The notes: generated from the sequence alone by a model not told the origin. A stretch of DNA of 64,000 nt from Lachnospiraceae bacterium JLR.KK008 (GCA_037015955.1 CP143548.1:2350001-2414000), one strand, 5' to 3'. Numbered from the stretch's first letter, positions 27,935 to 36,448 are shown. Made by a program: numbers and translations.

Positions 27935-27980
27935 CAAAAAAATAGAGCCAGGAACCTGTTTTTTAGATTCCCGGCTCTAT
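27935..27980 (-). terminator. terminator after the Rpn-type nuclease gene
   Basis: On the minus strand ATAGAGCC (27980-27973) pairs with GGCTCTAT (27949-27942) and a T7 run follows. Confidence 0.75.
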
Positions 27981-27988
27981 AACGCTGC

Positions 27989-28831
27989 CTATGTGCTTCT
28001 ATCAGCTTTCAGTTGTTTGACCTCTTCAAGAGAAAGTCCTGAAATATTAACGATTTCCTCTAAAGCATATTTGCCAGCCGCCAACATACGGAGCGCAACT
28101 TCTTTCATTCCCTCTTTCAATGTCTGATTCCTCATATCTTCCATAGCACGGCACATAATCTCGATTCCCTCCTTGCTCTCTTTGAAAAATCTCACCCTGT
28201 CCGCCAGTGTCCCATAATACATATCCGCTGCGTCTATGCAGGAGAAGTCATGCATTAACTTCCCGATTGGCGTATCTCCACGGTAAGCGCCATTTACATA
28301 CAGTATGTGCGAACCGTCCTCAAATCTTTCCCCGGTTCCTAAAAAGCACCGCTCAATCGGATAGAGCGGCAGTCCTTTTCCCATTACGTCATTCTCTGTG
28401 ATAAAGATTACCCACGTTTCCGGCAGCTTGTCGAAGTCCTCGCCTTTCTTCAAAAGGTTTGCGTCCATCATGCTGCTGTTGTACCTTGCTCTTTTTCTCC
28501 CGGCTCCTTTGTCGGAGCGCTGTACTTCTACATTCAGTTTTGCCCCTGTGCTGTCCGTAGCCAGGATATCCAACCTCACTGAACGGTTCAGCAGGTTCTC
28601 CACAAATACCTGGGTGCGGACGTCCAGCACCTTTAAATCCGGTTTTTCCAGAACAATCTGCAATACCAGTTCTATGCTTGCCGTATCTCCCTCAAAACAC
28701 TTTGTGAGGAAGTCATCATCAAGCAGGCGAAAGCCTCTTAGCCTCTGTAAATCTTCCTGATGTTTCTGGTCTATCTGTTCCGTCACTGTCAATCTTCCCA
28801 CCTGCTTTCCCTTCTGTTTTCGTATCTCCAT
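27989..28831 (-). CDS. Rpn / PD-(D/E)XK nuclease-family protein
   Basis: The 280-residue protein matches the PD-(D/E)XK transposase-like family (Rpn recombination-promoting nucleases): FRLLDDDFLTKCFEGD, then VRLDILATDSTGAKLNVEVQ with the Asp and Glu-x-Gln of the active site, and the C-terminal WVIFITENDV, KLMHDF and DMYYGTLADRVRFFKE. Such proteins are common in expanded copies in gut Firmicutes. The role is uncertain, with DNA cleavage shown for some members. It lies between the IS21 element and element C, and it is unclear whether it belongs to either. Confidence 0.8.
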   Translation of the reverse strand: MEIRKQKGKQVGRLTVTEQIDQKHQEDLQRLRGFRLLDDDFLTKCFEGDTASIELVLQIVLEKPDLKVLDVRTQVFVENLLNRSVRLDILATDSTGAKLNVEVQRSDKGAGRKRARYNSSMMDANLLKKGEDFDKLPETWVIFITENDVMGKGLPLYPIERCFLGTGERFEDGSHILYVNGAYRGDTPIGKLMHDFSCIDAADMYYGTLADRVRFFKESKEGIEIMCRAMEDMRNQTLKEGMKEVALRMLAAGKYALEEIVNISGLSLEEVKQLKADRST

Positions 28832-28907
28832 ACTACCATAAACCTCCTGATTTTACAAGCCGGGAGCCAGCGCATTTCTGATTCCCGGCCTGTTTCTATT
28901 ATCGTTT

Positions 28908-29090
28908 TTACATCTGCTGTATCTCATTTTTCAGCATACGCTTGATTTTGTCGCTCATGGTTTCCCTGCTGGTCTTACTGAAATGAACCCTCACAATGTA
29001 GGTAGTCCGGCCAATCTTCTTCACCAGTGCGGGAGCGTCCTTATCTGGTGGCGTGGTGGTAATGTCCTCTGTGATTTTCTCGCTGCCCAT
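28908..29090 (-). CDS. TnpW-family transposon protein (element C)
   Basis: The 60-residue protein has a charged, proline-containing N-terminus and the family core ALVKKIGRTTYIVRVHFSKT followed by MSDKIKRMLKNEI. The start follows AAAGGAG. It is the outermost recognisable gene at the left side of element C. Confidence 0.72.
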   Translation of the reverse strand: MGSEKITEDITTTPPDKDAPALVKKIGRTTYIVRVHFSKTSRETMSDKIKRMLKNEIQQM

Positions 29091-29120
29091 AAATTCTCCT
29101 TTACATACAATCAGGTTTTG

Positions 29121-29978
29121 TTATCCCTTACTCACAATCTCTTTCGCCGCCGCTTTGGTCGCTCTGGCTCCTTCCTCCCGGAAATTTTTACCGGAAAAAA
29201 GAATCGGCGCACACCGTTCCAGTATGCGGTCATAAATCCTTGCGTGGACAATGTCTGGCGGGTTCTTGATTTCTTCCAGTTTCAGGTTTGTTGTGACAAT
29301 CAACGGCTTCTTACTCCGATATCGGCTGTCAATGACGGTGAACATCTGCTCCATGGCATACTCGGTACTGCGCTCCACGCCTAAATCATCAATGACAAGC
29401 AGGCTGTAATCGTCCAGGCTGGCGATAAAGGCCGCCCTGTCCTCGGCAAACACGCCGGTCAGCCGGTTCAGGATAGACGGGAAATTTGTCATCAGCACCG
29501 GCACGTCACGGTCAAGCAGGGCATTGGCGATACAGCCGGCAAAAAAGGATTTCCCGGTTCCCACGTCACCAAAGAGCAGAAGGCCGGTATTGTCCCGGTA
29601 TGCCTCCTTCCAACGCTCCACATAGGAGTGCGCTTTCTCCATGACGGGATTCTGGCCGTTATCATTGGCGAACGTGTAATCATAAAGGTATCTGTCCTGA
29701 AGCCCCTGTGCCTTCCGGCGTTTGATACGCTCCATGCGTTCCCTCTGTTCCTCCATGGCTTTCCATTCCTCCTGCGCCTTCTGCTGGCAGGGGCAGAGGC
29801 AGCGGGGCATGAAATAGCCGGAGCCTCCGAACCTCGGTACAACGGTCTGGCGGCTGCCACGGCATTTCTTACAGTGGATAAGCCCGTCAGCCGGTTCTAT
29901 GTATTCGTCCCCGGCAAGCTCCATATCCCTGGCGGCTCTGTCTATGACCGCCCGGACTTCTGCGGTAATCTCTATCAT
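29121..29978 (-). CDS. DnaC-like helicase loader
   Basis: The 285-residue AAA+ protein has a cysteine cluster (IHCKKCRGS ... PRCLCPCQ) near residues 34-64, likely zinc-binding, then Walker A LLLFGDVGTGKSFFAG and Walker B YSLLVIDDLGVE. It should load the replicative helicase on the element's DNA. Its ATG overlaps the stop of the preceding frame (ATGA), so it is coupled to the replisome organizer, which is itself frameshifted. Confidence 0.85.
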   Translation of the reverse strand: MIEITAEVRAVIDRAARDMELAGDEYIEPADGLIHCKKCRGSRQTVVPRFGGSGYFMPRCLCPCQQKAQEEWKAMEEQRERMERIKRRKAQGLQDRYLYDYTFANDNGQNPVMEKAHSYVERWKEAYRDNTGLLLFGDVGTGKSFFAGCIANALLDRDVPVLMTNFPSILNRLTGVFAEDRAAFIASLDDYSLLVIDDLGVERSTEYAMEQMFTVIDSRYRSKKPLIVTTNLKLEEIKNPPDIVHARIYDRILERCAPILFSGKNFREEGARATKAAAKEIVSKG

Positions 29979-30756
29979 ATGGTTTCTCCTTCCTCCACGC
30001 TGTAATCCCGGTTACGGGCAGGCGGTTCCTCCTTCTTTTTGTCAGCCTTCGCCCAGCGCCGGATTGTGGCGGCATGGTTTTTATATCCTTTTCCACTGGA
30101 TTCCATGTACTCGGACAGCCGCTCAATGTACCGTTCCCAGAGAGAGGGGAGTTCCGTCTGGAGTTCTGCCAGTTCTGCAGGAGATAGAAACACATTCCTG
30201 TATCTCCCATAGGCGTGCGCCCCGTCCCCCTCTCTATTCTCTATACTCTTATCTCTAATCTCTTTATCTCTATACTCTTATCTCTAATCTCTTTATCTCT
30301 ATACTCTAATATAGGCGGACATTTGTCCACCCGGCCATTGGACGGACAAATGTCCGCTTCCCCGGACGGCAGCAGGTTCTGGCGTTTCAGCCTCATGCGC
30401 TCCTTTTTCTTCCGCTCCCCCTCGCTGGACGACTGGCCGATCAGCAGCTGGATATCGCTCATGTAATAGGCTCCGTCCGTCAGTATCTCCACAAGGCCAA
30501 ACTCCTGGAATATCTTCAAAGCCCGTTCCACCGTGCCTACCTGATGCCGGGTAAAGGTGGCTATGGTCTGCACGGTATGGGGCAAATAGTCATTCAGCAG
30601 GAGTACGCCGTTGCTTTTCAGCGACATCAAATACATCTTCAGCAGGAGATTGGAGTACAGAAGGCCGTCCTGCATACTCTCCAGGATGACCATGGTTTCG
30701 CTGTTATAAAAATTCTCTTTTAGCTTGAGATAATAAAATCGTCGGTTCTCTGTCAT
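29975..30756 (-). pseudogene. replisome organizer gene split by a 29-bp repeat frameshift
   Basis: The 5' frame (30756-30241, 171 codons) encodes a phage replisome-organizer N-terminal domain (MTENRRFYYLKLKENFYNS, with winged-helix features TVQTIATFTRHQVGTVERAL). It ends at TAG inside a tandem repeat. The 3' frame (30193-29975, 72 codons) encodes the expected C-terminal domain (LSPAELAELQTELPSLWERY, then YKNHAATIRRWAKADKKK). Removing one 29-base repeat unit joins them without any stop through ENREGDGAHAYGRYRNVF. The gene is therefore off in this copy, and slippage could switch it on. The ATG at 30756 follows AAAGGAGCAAC. Confidence 0.85.
30239..30307. repeat. 29-bp tandem repeat, about 2.4 copies
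   Basis: Two exact units (30239-30267 and 30268-30296, each beginning CTCTATACTCTTATCTCTAA) are followed by 11 bases of a third. They lie in coding sequence. Because 29 is not a multiple of three, each gain or loss shifts the frame. Confidence 0.95.
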
Positions 30757-30879
30757 TAAAGTTGCTCCTTTGGTTCAGAATGGCCTTTTGGGGGCTCTGT
30801 ACGCATTTTAAAAGGGCTTTTGGAGTGTCGGTGATAAAAAGTATTGCCTCCCCTCCGACACGCTCCGAAAGTGCTTGAT

Positions 30880-31278
30880 TTACAAGGCTTTTTCCGCTCC
30901 TAAATGCGTAGAATCATGGTATCTTTTCCGCTGTCGTTCTGCCTCCTTCCTCCGGCGCACCCTGGCGGCACATTCCCTACAGTATTTCGCCCGGTTGGAG
31001 CCGGGCAGGAAAAGAGCGCCGCACTCGCTGCACCGTCTGCTTTCCAGCCGGTGGTAAAGCGCCGTTTCCAGCTGGTGGTCTAAGGGCAACACCGCCACAC
31101 GGAACCAGTGGCAGAGCAGGGAGTGGGAAATGCTCTGGACACAGACGCACCCCTCCCCCTCGTCAAGCACGATACACTGGCCATTGTCGTAGTTGCAGCA
31201 CTCACGCACCAGCCGCCTCGCCCTGCGGTACTGCCGGTAGTCCATGGCCGGGATTCGCTCATGCCGCCTGTTTCCCAT
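30880..31278 (-). CDS. cysteine-rich VLP domain protein
   Basis: The 132-residue protein has clustered cysteines: RRLVRECCNYDNGQCIVLD, then CVCVQS, and a C-terminal zinc-finger-like RRCSECGALFLPGSNRAKYC with a basic tail. This matches the Cys-rich VLP family found in Firmicutes mobile elements. The molecular role is unknown, and DNA or RNA binding is plausible from the zinc-finger-like end. An internal ATG (MDYRQYRRARRL) could be an alternative start. Confidence 0.7.
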   Translation of the reverse strand: MGNRRHERIPAMDYRQYRRARRLVRECCNYDNGQCIVLDEGEGCVCVQSISHSLLCHWFRVAVLPLDHQLETALYHRLESRRCSECGALFLPGSNRAKYCRECAARVRRRKEAERQRKRYHDSTHLGAEKAL

Positions 31279-31429
31279 ATCTCACCTTACAGCGGCACAA
31301 AGGCGGCTGCCCCTCCCTGAAAAGGAAAACCGGCTCCGGCGCTTTCGCCCCCGTAGGCGCTGGCGGCGTGGGCGGCACGGGTATCTTTATGGTGATGGTG
31401 ATTGTCATGGTGATAAACTGCTGTGTCAT
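31259..31429 (-). CDS. small Pro/Thr-rich conserved-looking protein
   Basis: A 56-residue ORF (MTQQFITMTITITIKIPVPP...) follows AAGGAGG. It starts within ATGA at 31426-31429, the position where the undamaged relaxase frame would stop, and overlaps the start of the VLP gene. Tight coupling on both sides argues that it is a real gene. It ends with a Cys-x-Cys in a basic tail. No family is recognised. Confidence 0.55.
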   Translation of the reverse strand: MTQQFITMTITITIKIPVPPTPPAPTGAKAPEPVFLFREGQPPLCRCKVRYGKQAA

Positions 31430-32868
31430 AATTCCTGTTCCTCCTTCTTTCTGGCTGGTTCATTTTCCGTCCTGGCCAACTGTTCCGCTGTCTTTTTCAG
31501 ATTCTCCACCGCCTTGATGTCCTCCCGCATGGCTTTCATTTTCTGATACTGTACCGATTTCTCCGCTTTCAGGCGGTCGGCCTCGGCCTGTCATTTCTTC
31601 GGGGTGATTTTTTCGCCGTTAGCTTTCAGCTTTTCCAGATACCGGACGGCGGCCTCATATAACGCCAGTTCCGCACTGTGCTTCTGTTCAAACTGCTCCT
31701 TTTTCTTTCCCGGCTTCATCTTGTCGAACTGGCGGCGGGTTCCTTTATTTCTTTCGCATTTTTCCCACATGAAGAGATGTTCGTCCAGCACTTTGATACG
31801 CCGCTCTGCGGTGACGATCTTTCCACGCAGGGCATAATATTCTTTGTTCATGGCAGCCACTTTTTCATAAAGTTGCTCCATGGAAGTGATGTGGTTGCCG
31901 TTCAGGAAATTGAACAGGGCGGCGCTTTCTTTCAGGTTCTTTATCTTCCCATACCGGGAGCCGGGTTTCCCCGCTGACAGCTGCACCTCATAAAGCTGCG
32001 CCATGATACTGTCTTTTCCTTCCGGTTTCCCCGCCTGCTCCTTTGTCCATTTATAGAGCCTGGCAATCCGTGCCTTAATCTCCTTCAGCAGCTTATTGTC
32101 GGCGGCAATCTGGCGGTTGATGTTTCCCTTCTCCGTGGCAATGCCTTTTCGCTCCATCTGGCTGGCGGCAACTCCCAGATGGATGGAAGGTATCTTGTCA
32201 ATGCCCTGACGCTCATAGGAACGGTGGTCGATCCGTTCCGGCCTGCCAGCAGCCTCCAACGCTTTGTTGGCGTAGGTAGCCCAGGCAGCCCTCCACTTCT
32301 CTACATTTCCCTTGTCGTTCCAATCAGTGGTGTCCTCCCGGTGGCTCTTCCAGCCGCCTTTGCCGTTGGGGATTCTCTGGCCGTTTTCGTCCAGTTCGTA
32401 GACCTTCCGGCATTTTGCTCCCCACTGCCCGTCCTCCTTTAGCGGCCTGATAGTGAGCATGACATGGAAGTGGGGGTTGCCATCCTTCTTGTCATGGATA
32501 GAGAAATCCGCACACATACCGGCAGCGACAAAAGTATCTCTGATGAAAGAGCGGGCAAGCTGTAACTGTTCCTCCCGGTTCAGTTCTACCGGCAGGGAAA
32601 TCTCTATCTCACGGGCAAGCTGTGCGTCACTGGTCTTTTCAACCATCTCCACACTGTTCCAGAGAGTATTGCGGTCTTGGAACTCCGGCGGGGCATGGGG
32701 CGGCAGGATAATCTCGGAATAAACAACGCCCCGCTTTCTGGTGTAATCATGGGTAAGCCCGTCCCATTCGTTGGTCATTTTCGTTCCGCTCCGGTAAGCG
32801 GCAGCGCCTACGGCAGACTTGGCCTTGCTGCGCTTGATAATCTGAACGGGCATATGGAAGATGGCTAT
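31426..32868 (-). pseudogene. MobA/MobL relaxase of element C with premature TGA and ATA start
   Basis: The frame encodes a MobQ-type relaxase: AIFHMPVQIIKRSKAKSAVG, AAYRSGTKMTNEWDGLTHDY, FVAAGMCADFSIHDKKDGNP and the His-x-His motif HFHVMLTIR. Two lesions are visible. At the expected start, nine bases after AAAGGAGG, the codon is ATA (32868-32866) where relatives have ATG. At 31593-31591 a TGA follows EKITPKK, while the frame continues (QAEADRLKAEKSVQYQKMKA...) for 54 more codons to a stop in ATGA overlap with the next gene. TGG to TGA is the simplest explanation. The catalytic domain could still be made if a weak start is used, without the helical tail. Confidence 0.8.
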
Positions 32869-33040
32869 GGTTGTTCGCCTCCTTTCGGCTGGGATAAATT
32901 GGCTTCGCTGGAAAGGGCAGACGCAGAGCGGGTGTCCTTTCCGGCGGAGCATACAAGGGGTTTGGGGAGTGTAGCTCCCCATTGCGTCCAGAGGACGCCA
33001 CGCCCCCGGCACACCCAAAGGGCGTCCAGAGGAGGGCGCA

Positions 33041-33069
33041 CGCACCGGAACGGTGTATAAGTGCGCCGT
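33041..33069 (+). other. oriT of element C (RSF1010/MobQ-type nick site)
   Basis: A hairpin CACCG-GAA-CGGTG (33043-33055) is followed by TAAGTGCGCCGT (33058-33069), one base different from the RSF1010-family nick string TAAGTGCGCCCT. It lies between DUF3847 and the relaxase gene, exactly as in element B. Further hairpins (GGGGA/TCCCC and GCGTCC/GGACGC) lie next to it toward the relaxase. Confidence 0.75.
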
Positions 33070-33094
33070 TGGATTTTTGAGATTGTTGCGCACC

Positions 33095-33364
33095 TTAGCT
33101 TCTAGGCTCGTTTTTCAGCAGCCACATGACTTCCGGCAGGCGGGAAATAGCAGATAAAAACGCCTTGACTTCCTCGCCGGTCATGGCGGTAGTGGCAGGG
33201 AAGATACTTTCCATGATTGCCCCATGCTCAATCAGGCGGCGTGTCCTGGCTTTCCGTTCTGCGTCCGTTTTCCGGTTCAGGAGAATCTTCTGGCGGTTCT
33301 CCAACTGGCGGATTTCTGTCTTTACTTTTTCCTGCTGGGCTTTCAGCTTATCTATATCTGACAT
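33095..33364 (-). CDS. DUF3847 family mobilization-associated protein
   Basis: The 89-residue protein has an N-terminal coiled coil (IDKLKAQQEKVKTEIRQLEN) and the segment ARTRRLIEHGAIMESIFP, matching DUF3847. The ATG at 33364 is chosen for its nine-base spacing from AGGAGG. It is the shorter relative of the element B protein at 7464-7859 and also lies beside an oriT and relaxase. Confidence 0.72.
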   Translation of the reverse strand: MSDIDKLKAQQEKVKTEIRQLENRQKILLNRKTDAERKARTRRLIEHGAIMESIFPATTAMTGEEVKAFLSAISRLPEVMWLLKNEPRS

Positions 33365-33442
33365 TTGCAATCACCTCCTTTCAGACGGCAAAAAAGACAG
33401 CCGTTTCCGGTTGCCCTGCTGTGATTTGGATTCGGTTGTCTG

Positions 33443-33985
33443 TCACCGTTCCTGCGCCGGCGGCTTCTTATCCGGGTAGAGTTTCCCGGCCATAACAGCT
33501 GCATGGTTCCTGATTCTGATTTCTCCCCGCTTCTCACTGGCTCTGGCGTTTTTGTAGCCCTCATCAGAGAGGAAAAAGCGGTATCGCTCTCCGGGAAATC
33601 CCACCGGACTGTCACTGTTTAGAATATCCACCGTTACCATGTGTCTTGTTTTCGGCAGGAACCGCTCCATGCCTGCCAGGTCATGCCCCAGCAGAACCGG
33701 CTCCCCCTTCCCGGCTTTGGCGGCGGCAAGCCTCTGGCGGATAGAATTATCATGTTTTTCGATAAAGGCCGCCCGGTTATCCGCAATAAACTGGCTGCAC
33801 TCTGGCTCTGTCAGTTTCTCCAGTTTCCGTATCGTGTTCTCAACAATCACTTTTGACAATAAATCGTCTTTCTTTTCCAGAACCGGCACAATCTCTTTCA
33901 GCCCGGCAAGGGTTTCTTCCTTCGTTGGCGCGGCATACTGGTAGAGCGTTTCCAGTTCGCTTTTGGTAAAATTCATTTCCCTCAT
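33443..33985 (-). CDS. transposon-transfer assisting (TTRAP-like) protein
   Basis: The 180-residue protein begins MREMNFTKSELETLYQYAAP and has KVIVENTIRKLEKLTEPEC, the pattern of the TTRAP N-terminal domain. The second half (VLLGHDLAGMERFLPKTRHM, then FPGERYRFFLSDEGYKNARA) is a separate basic domain like those fused to such proteins. The ATG at 33985 overlaps the stop of the sigma-like gene (ATGA). Function in transfer is suggested by family name only. Confidence 0.6.
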   Translation of the reverse strand: MREMNFTKSELETLYQYAAPTKEETLAGLKEIVPVLEKKDDLLSKVIVENTIRKLEKLTEPECSQFIADNRAAFIEKHDNSIRQRLAAAKAGKGEPVLLGHDLAGMERFLPKTRHMVTVDILNSDSPVGFPGERYRFFLSDEGYKNARASEKRGEIRIRNHAAVMAGKLYPDKKPPAQER

Positions 33986-34440
33986 TCCCTCCATTTCTTT
34001 TTCTCAAAATAGCCCCGCATTCGCTTTAATCCACTCTTAACAGTCTGCTGTACCACCGATACGCTCACGCCTTCCTCTGCGGCAATCTCAATCAGTTTTT
34101 TGCCAAGTATGTAGCGGGCATGGATACGCCTTGCCTGTATTTCTGTCAGATTCCCCATGGCCTCCGCCAGAAGTTCCAGCGTGGCAAGGTAAACCTGCTC
34201 TTCCTCACGTTCCACAAGAATTTCCTCCGGGGATTTGACGGTAAAATCAAAGGCGCAGTTTTCAATCCCGTCCTCACAGTCAAGGGAATAATACGCCTTG
34301 TGATACCAGATTTTATGGGTGCGGTTGTTTTCTTCCCTCCGCATAAGCAGCAGAGCCTCGGCCACCTCGTCCGATACCTCAATAAATGTGTCCGTGACAA
34401 AAAGCGGATAATAATACTTTTTCAGGTTGATTGTCTGCAT
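33982..34440 (-). CDS. sigma-factor-like regulator 1 of 3 (element C)
   Basis: The 152-residue protein starts at MQTINLKKYYYPLF (34440). It has a conserved middle (FIEVSDEVAEALLLM, YHKAYYSLD) and a C-terminal sigma region 4-like HTH (LTEIQARRIHARYILGKKLI, EEGVSVSVVQQTVKSGLKRM). It is a paralogue of the next gene upstream. These factors may form a cascade controlling transfer genes. Confidence 0.7.
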   Translation of the reverse strand: MQTINLKKYYYPLFVTDTFIEVSDEVAEALLLMRREENNRTHKIWYHKAYYSLDCEDGIENCAFDFTVKSPEEILVEREEEQVYLATLELLAEAMGNLTEIQARRIHARYILGKKLIEIAAEEGVSVSVVQQTVKSGLKRMRGYFEKKKWRE

Positions 34441-34450
34441 AGGCCATACC

Positions 34451-34900
34451 TCACTCCGTCTGCTGGCGGCTGTAAAACTCACGCATATATTTCAGCCCAC
34501 GATGTACGGAACGGTTTACCACGCTCTTGTCAACGCCTTCCTCTTTGGCAATCCGGGTAAAATCTAATCCCCTGATGTAATAGCCTTTAACACGTCTTGC
34601 CTGCATGGGAGTAATAACGGAAAACGCCTCGTCCAGCATGGCAAGCAGCTTTTCATGGGCGGCCTGTTCCTCTTTCATCAGGATAATCTCTTCCGCTGAC
34701 GGGCTGTGTTCCAGTGCGTACTTCTCCGTCCATTCAAAAGCGTCCAGGGAGTAAAATGCTTTGTGGTAACGTGTCCGGCGGTCATAGTTGTACATCTCCC
34801 GGACAGACTGCACCATGACCTCGGCCACTTCGTCCGATACCTCCACAAACACGTCCCCGGTGTAGTAGGGATAACAGTACCTTAGATTGATTGTTTTCAT
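34451..34900 (-). CDS. sigma-factor-like regulator 2 of 3 (element C)
   Basis: The 149-residue protein starts at MKTINLRYCYPYYTGDVFVE (34900, behind GGAGGT). It shares the VSDEVAE, YHKAFYSLD and region 4 motifs (ITPMQARRVKGYYIRGLDFT, EEGVDKSVVNRSVHRGLKYM) with its neighbour at 33982-34440. The pair clearly arose by tandem duplication. Confidence 0.7.
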   Translation of the reverse strand: MKTINLRYCYPYYTGDVFVEVSDEVAEVMVQSVREMYNYDRRTRYHKAFYSLDAFEWTEKYALEHSPSAEEIILMKEEQAAHEKLLAMLDEAFSVITPMQARRVKGYYIRGLDFTRIAKEEGVDKSVVNRSVHRGLKYMREFYSRQQTE

Positions 34901-35023
34901 GGCTGACCTCCTAAAATGCGGAGAGGACAGGCAGCGGTTTCCTGCCTGTCCTCCCCGGAAATGTGATAGGGAAAAAGTTCCCTTCACTGGTTAGCCCGAA
35001 ATCGGTCAATCGTAGGGTCTGTA

Positions 35024-35419
35024 TCAGAAAAATTTTTTGATTTTCTTCCGTACCGCTTCAATGCTGTCCTGTATGGCAGCTTTGGAGCAGTGGCAAAGCC
35101 CGGCAATCTCGGCATAACTTAAACCTTCCAATGCGTAGAGCAGGAACCGGCGGCGCTGCGCCTCGGTGCAGAGCGCAAGGGCGGCCTTAATCTCCAGTAT
35201 GGTTTCTTTCCTGCATACCCACTGTTCCGGCGTCTGGTAGTAGCAGGAGCGCCCTTCGGTGAGGACTATGTACTCGTCAAACTCCCGGCTGTCCCAGTGC
35301 CGCCGCTTCTCATGGGCAAGGTTTTCTTCCTTGTGGTCGGCTCTGTTCAGGTACTCGTATACTTCGACTGTGACCTCTACGGACAGGGCTTGTCCGTCTA
35401 TGTTGATGGTGACTTCCAT
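35024..35419 (-). CDS. sigma-factor-like regulator 3 of 3 (element C)
   Basis: The 131-residue protein starts behind GGAGGAAAGGA. It has the same plan in shorter form: ALSVEVTVEVYEYLNRADHK, SREFDEYIVL and a C-terminal region 4 HTH (CTEAQRRRFLLYALEGLSYA, CHCSKAAIQDSIEAVRKKIK). It is more divergent than the other two. Confidence 0.68.
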   Translation of the reverse strand: MEVTINIDGQALSVEVTVEVYEYLNRADHKEENLAHEKRRHWDSREFDEYIVLTEGRSCYYQTPEQWVCRKETILEIKAALALCTEAQRRRFLLYALEGLSYAEIAGLCHCSKAAIQDSIEAVRKKIKKFF

Positions 35420-35774
35420 CTTCCTTTCCTCCGTTCAGATTTTTTGCAAAGCTTCCTGAACGGAGTAGGGCGGGGAACGGCAACCCACTGACTGTTTCAA
35501 TCGAAAATAGCAAAAGGCACACAGACAGATAAGAAAATCTGCAAGTATGCCTTTAAAATAACTTCTTTTGGTGAACCGTAATTCACTTACAATCCCGTGG
35601 TGGTTTTCAGCTAAACACTGAAATTCATACCGAATATATCAATTTTTAAAATTGTCCTATCTTTCAAATCACATCTCCTTGGAAAGATATGTACTTTGGT
35701 TTATATAACTGCGGAACCGTGTTGAGTTCAAATGAGATAAAGTGTATTGTAAAATACTTATGAGGTGAACCGCC
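35420..35774 (+). promoter_or_regulatory. divergent regulatory region with promoter of the XRE gene
   Basis: No gene is present. TTGAGT (35722-35727), 17 bases and TATTGT (35745-35750) form a plausible promoter for the XRE gene. A short hairpin (TTTCAG/CTGAAA) lies near 35608-35626. The region separates the sigma cluster from the oppositely oriented regulator and probably carries operator sites of the XRE protein. Confidence 0.45.
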
Positions 35775-36134
35775 ATGCAAGAATTTTCTTATCCATTGGG
35801 GGATGCCATTAAAAGGGCACGGGGAGAACTGGGTCTGACGCAAAGTCAGGTAGCTGAAAAAAGCGGCATTGACGCACGTACCGTAATGAACATAGAGAAC
35901 TACAAGGGAAATCCTAAAATGGAAGTCCTATATCCTTTGGTTCGTGCGCTCAAACTGGATTCCAGAGAGATTTTCAATCCTGAAATGAAAAGGGAAAGCC
36001 CCGCAATCCGCCAGCTTCGATTTATGATTGAGGAATGCAGCGAACAAGAGTCTGCCGCCCTTATCCCAATCATTGAATCTGTTTTATCTGTACTAAGGGC
36101 AAAAGGTGCCATTGAAATTGAATCTGATACATAA
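35775..36134 (+). CDS. XRE-family helix-turn-helix regulator (element C)
   Basis: The 119-residue protein has an N-terminal HTH (LGDAIKRARGELGLTQSQVA, IDARTVMNIENYKGNPKMEV) and a C-terminal helical region. The ATG follows GAGGTGA. It is divergent from the sigma-like genes and is a candidate repressor for them. Confidence 0.78.
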   Translation: MQEFSYPLGDAIKRARGELGLTQSQVAEKSGIDARTVMNIENYKGNPKMEVLYPLVRALKLDSREIFNPEMKRESPAIRQLRFMIEECSEQESAALIPIIESVLSVLRAKGAIEIESDT

Positions 36135-36183
36135 CATGAAAGAGAGCCTGCGTCCCCATACCAAAGGAAGCAGGCTCTCCGCA

Positions 36184-36360
36184 TTATGCGTCTGGCTCTT
36201 TGCTTAACGTCATTTTTAGCTGTACTACATTGATTTTGATTTCTTTCCTGCATTTCGGGCAGAAAAGCGGAAAGTTCAAAAGCACCGTGTCCCCATACAC
36301 CTTCGTCCTTGTTTTACCTCCACAAGCCGGACAGTGAATCCATAAGGATTTATTTTTCAT
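36184..36360 (-). CDS. cysteine-rich KTR domain protein
   Basis: The 58-residue protein MKNKSLWIHCPACGGKTRTK contains two Cys-x2-Cys pairs (CPAC and CPKC) flanking KTRTKVYGDTVLLNFPLF, the signature of the Cys-rich KTR family found in Firmicutes mobile elements. It is probably zinc-binding, with unknown function. An upstream in-frame ATG exists, but MKNK is the typical start. Confidence 0.72.
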   Translation of the reverse strand: MKNKSLWIHCPACGGKTRTKVYGDTVLLNFPLFCPKCRKEIKINVVQLKMTLSKEPDA

Positions 36361-36448
36361 TACATCACACTTTCTTGATACCAATTCCTACTCTGCGGCT
36401 TGCGTCTGGTTTTAGAAATCAGCATACCTTACCCATTTATGACAGTTC

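Noticed and set aside
30231-30310. Tandem 29-bp repeats as a possible CRISPR array
   Set aside because: The units are directly adjacent with no spacers and lie inside a coding sequence. They are a simple tandem repeat.
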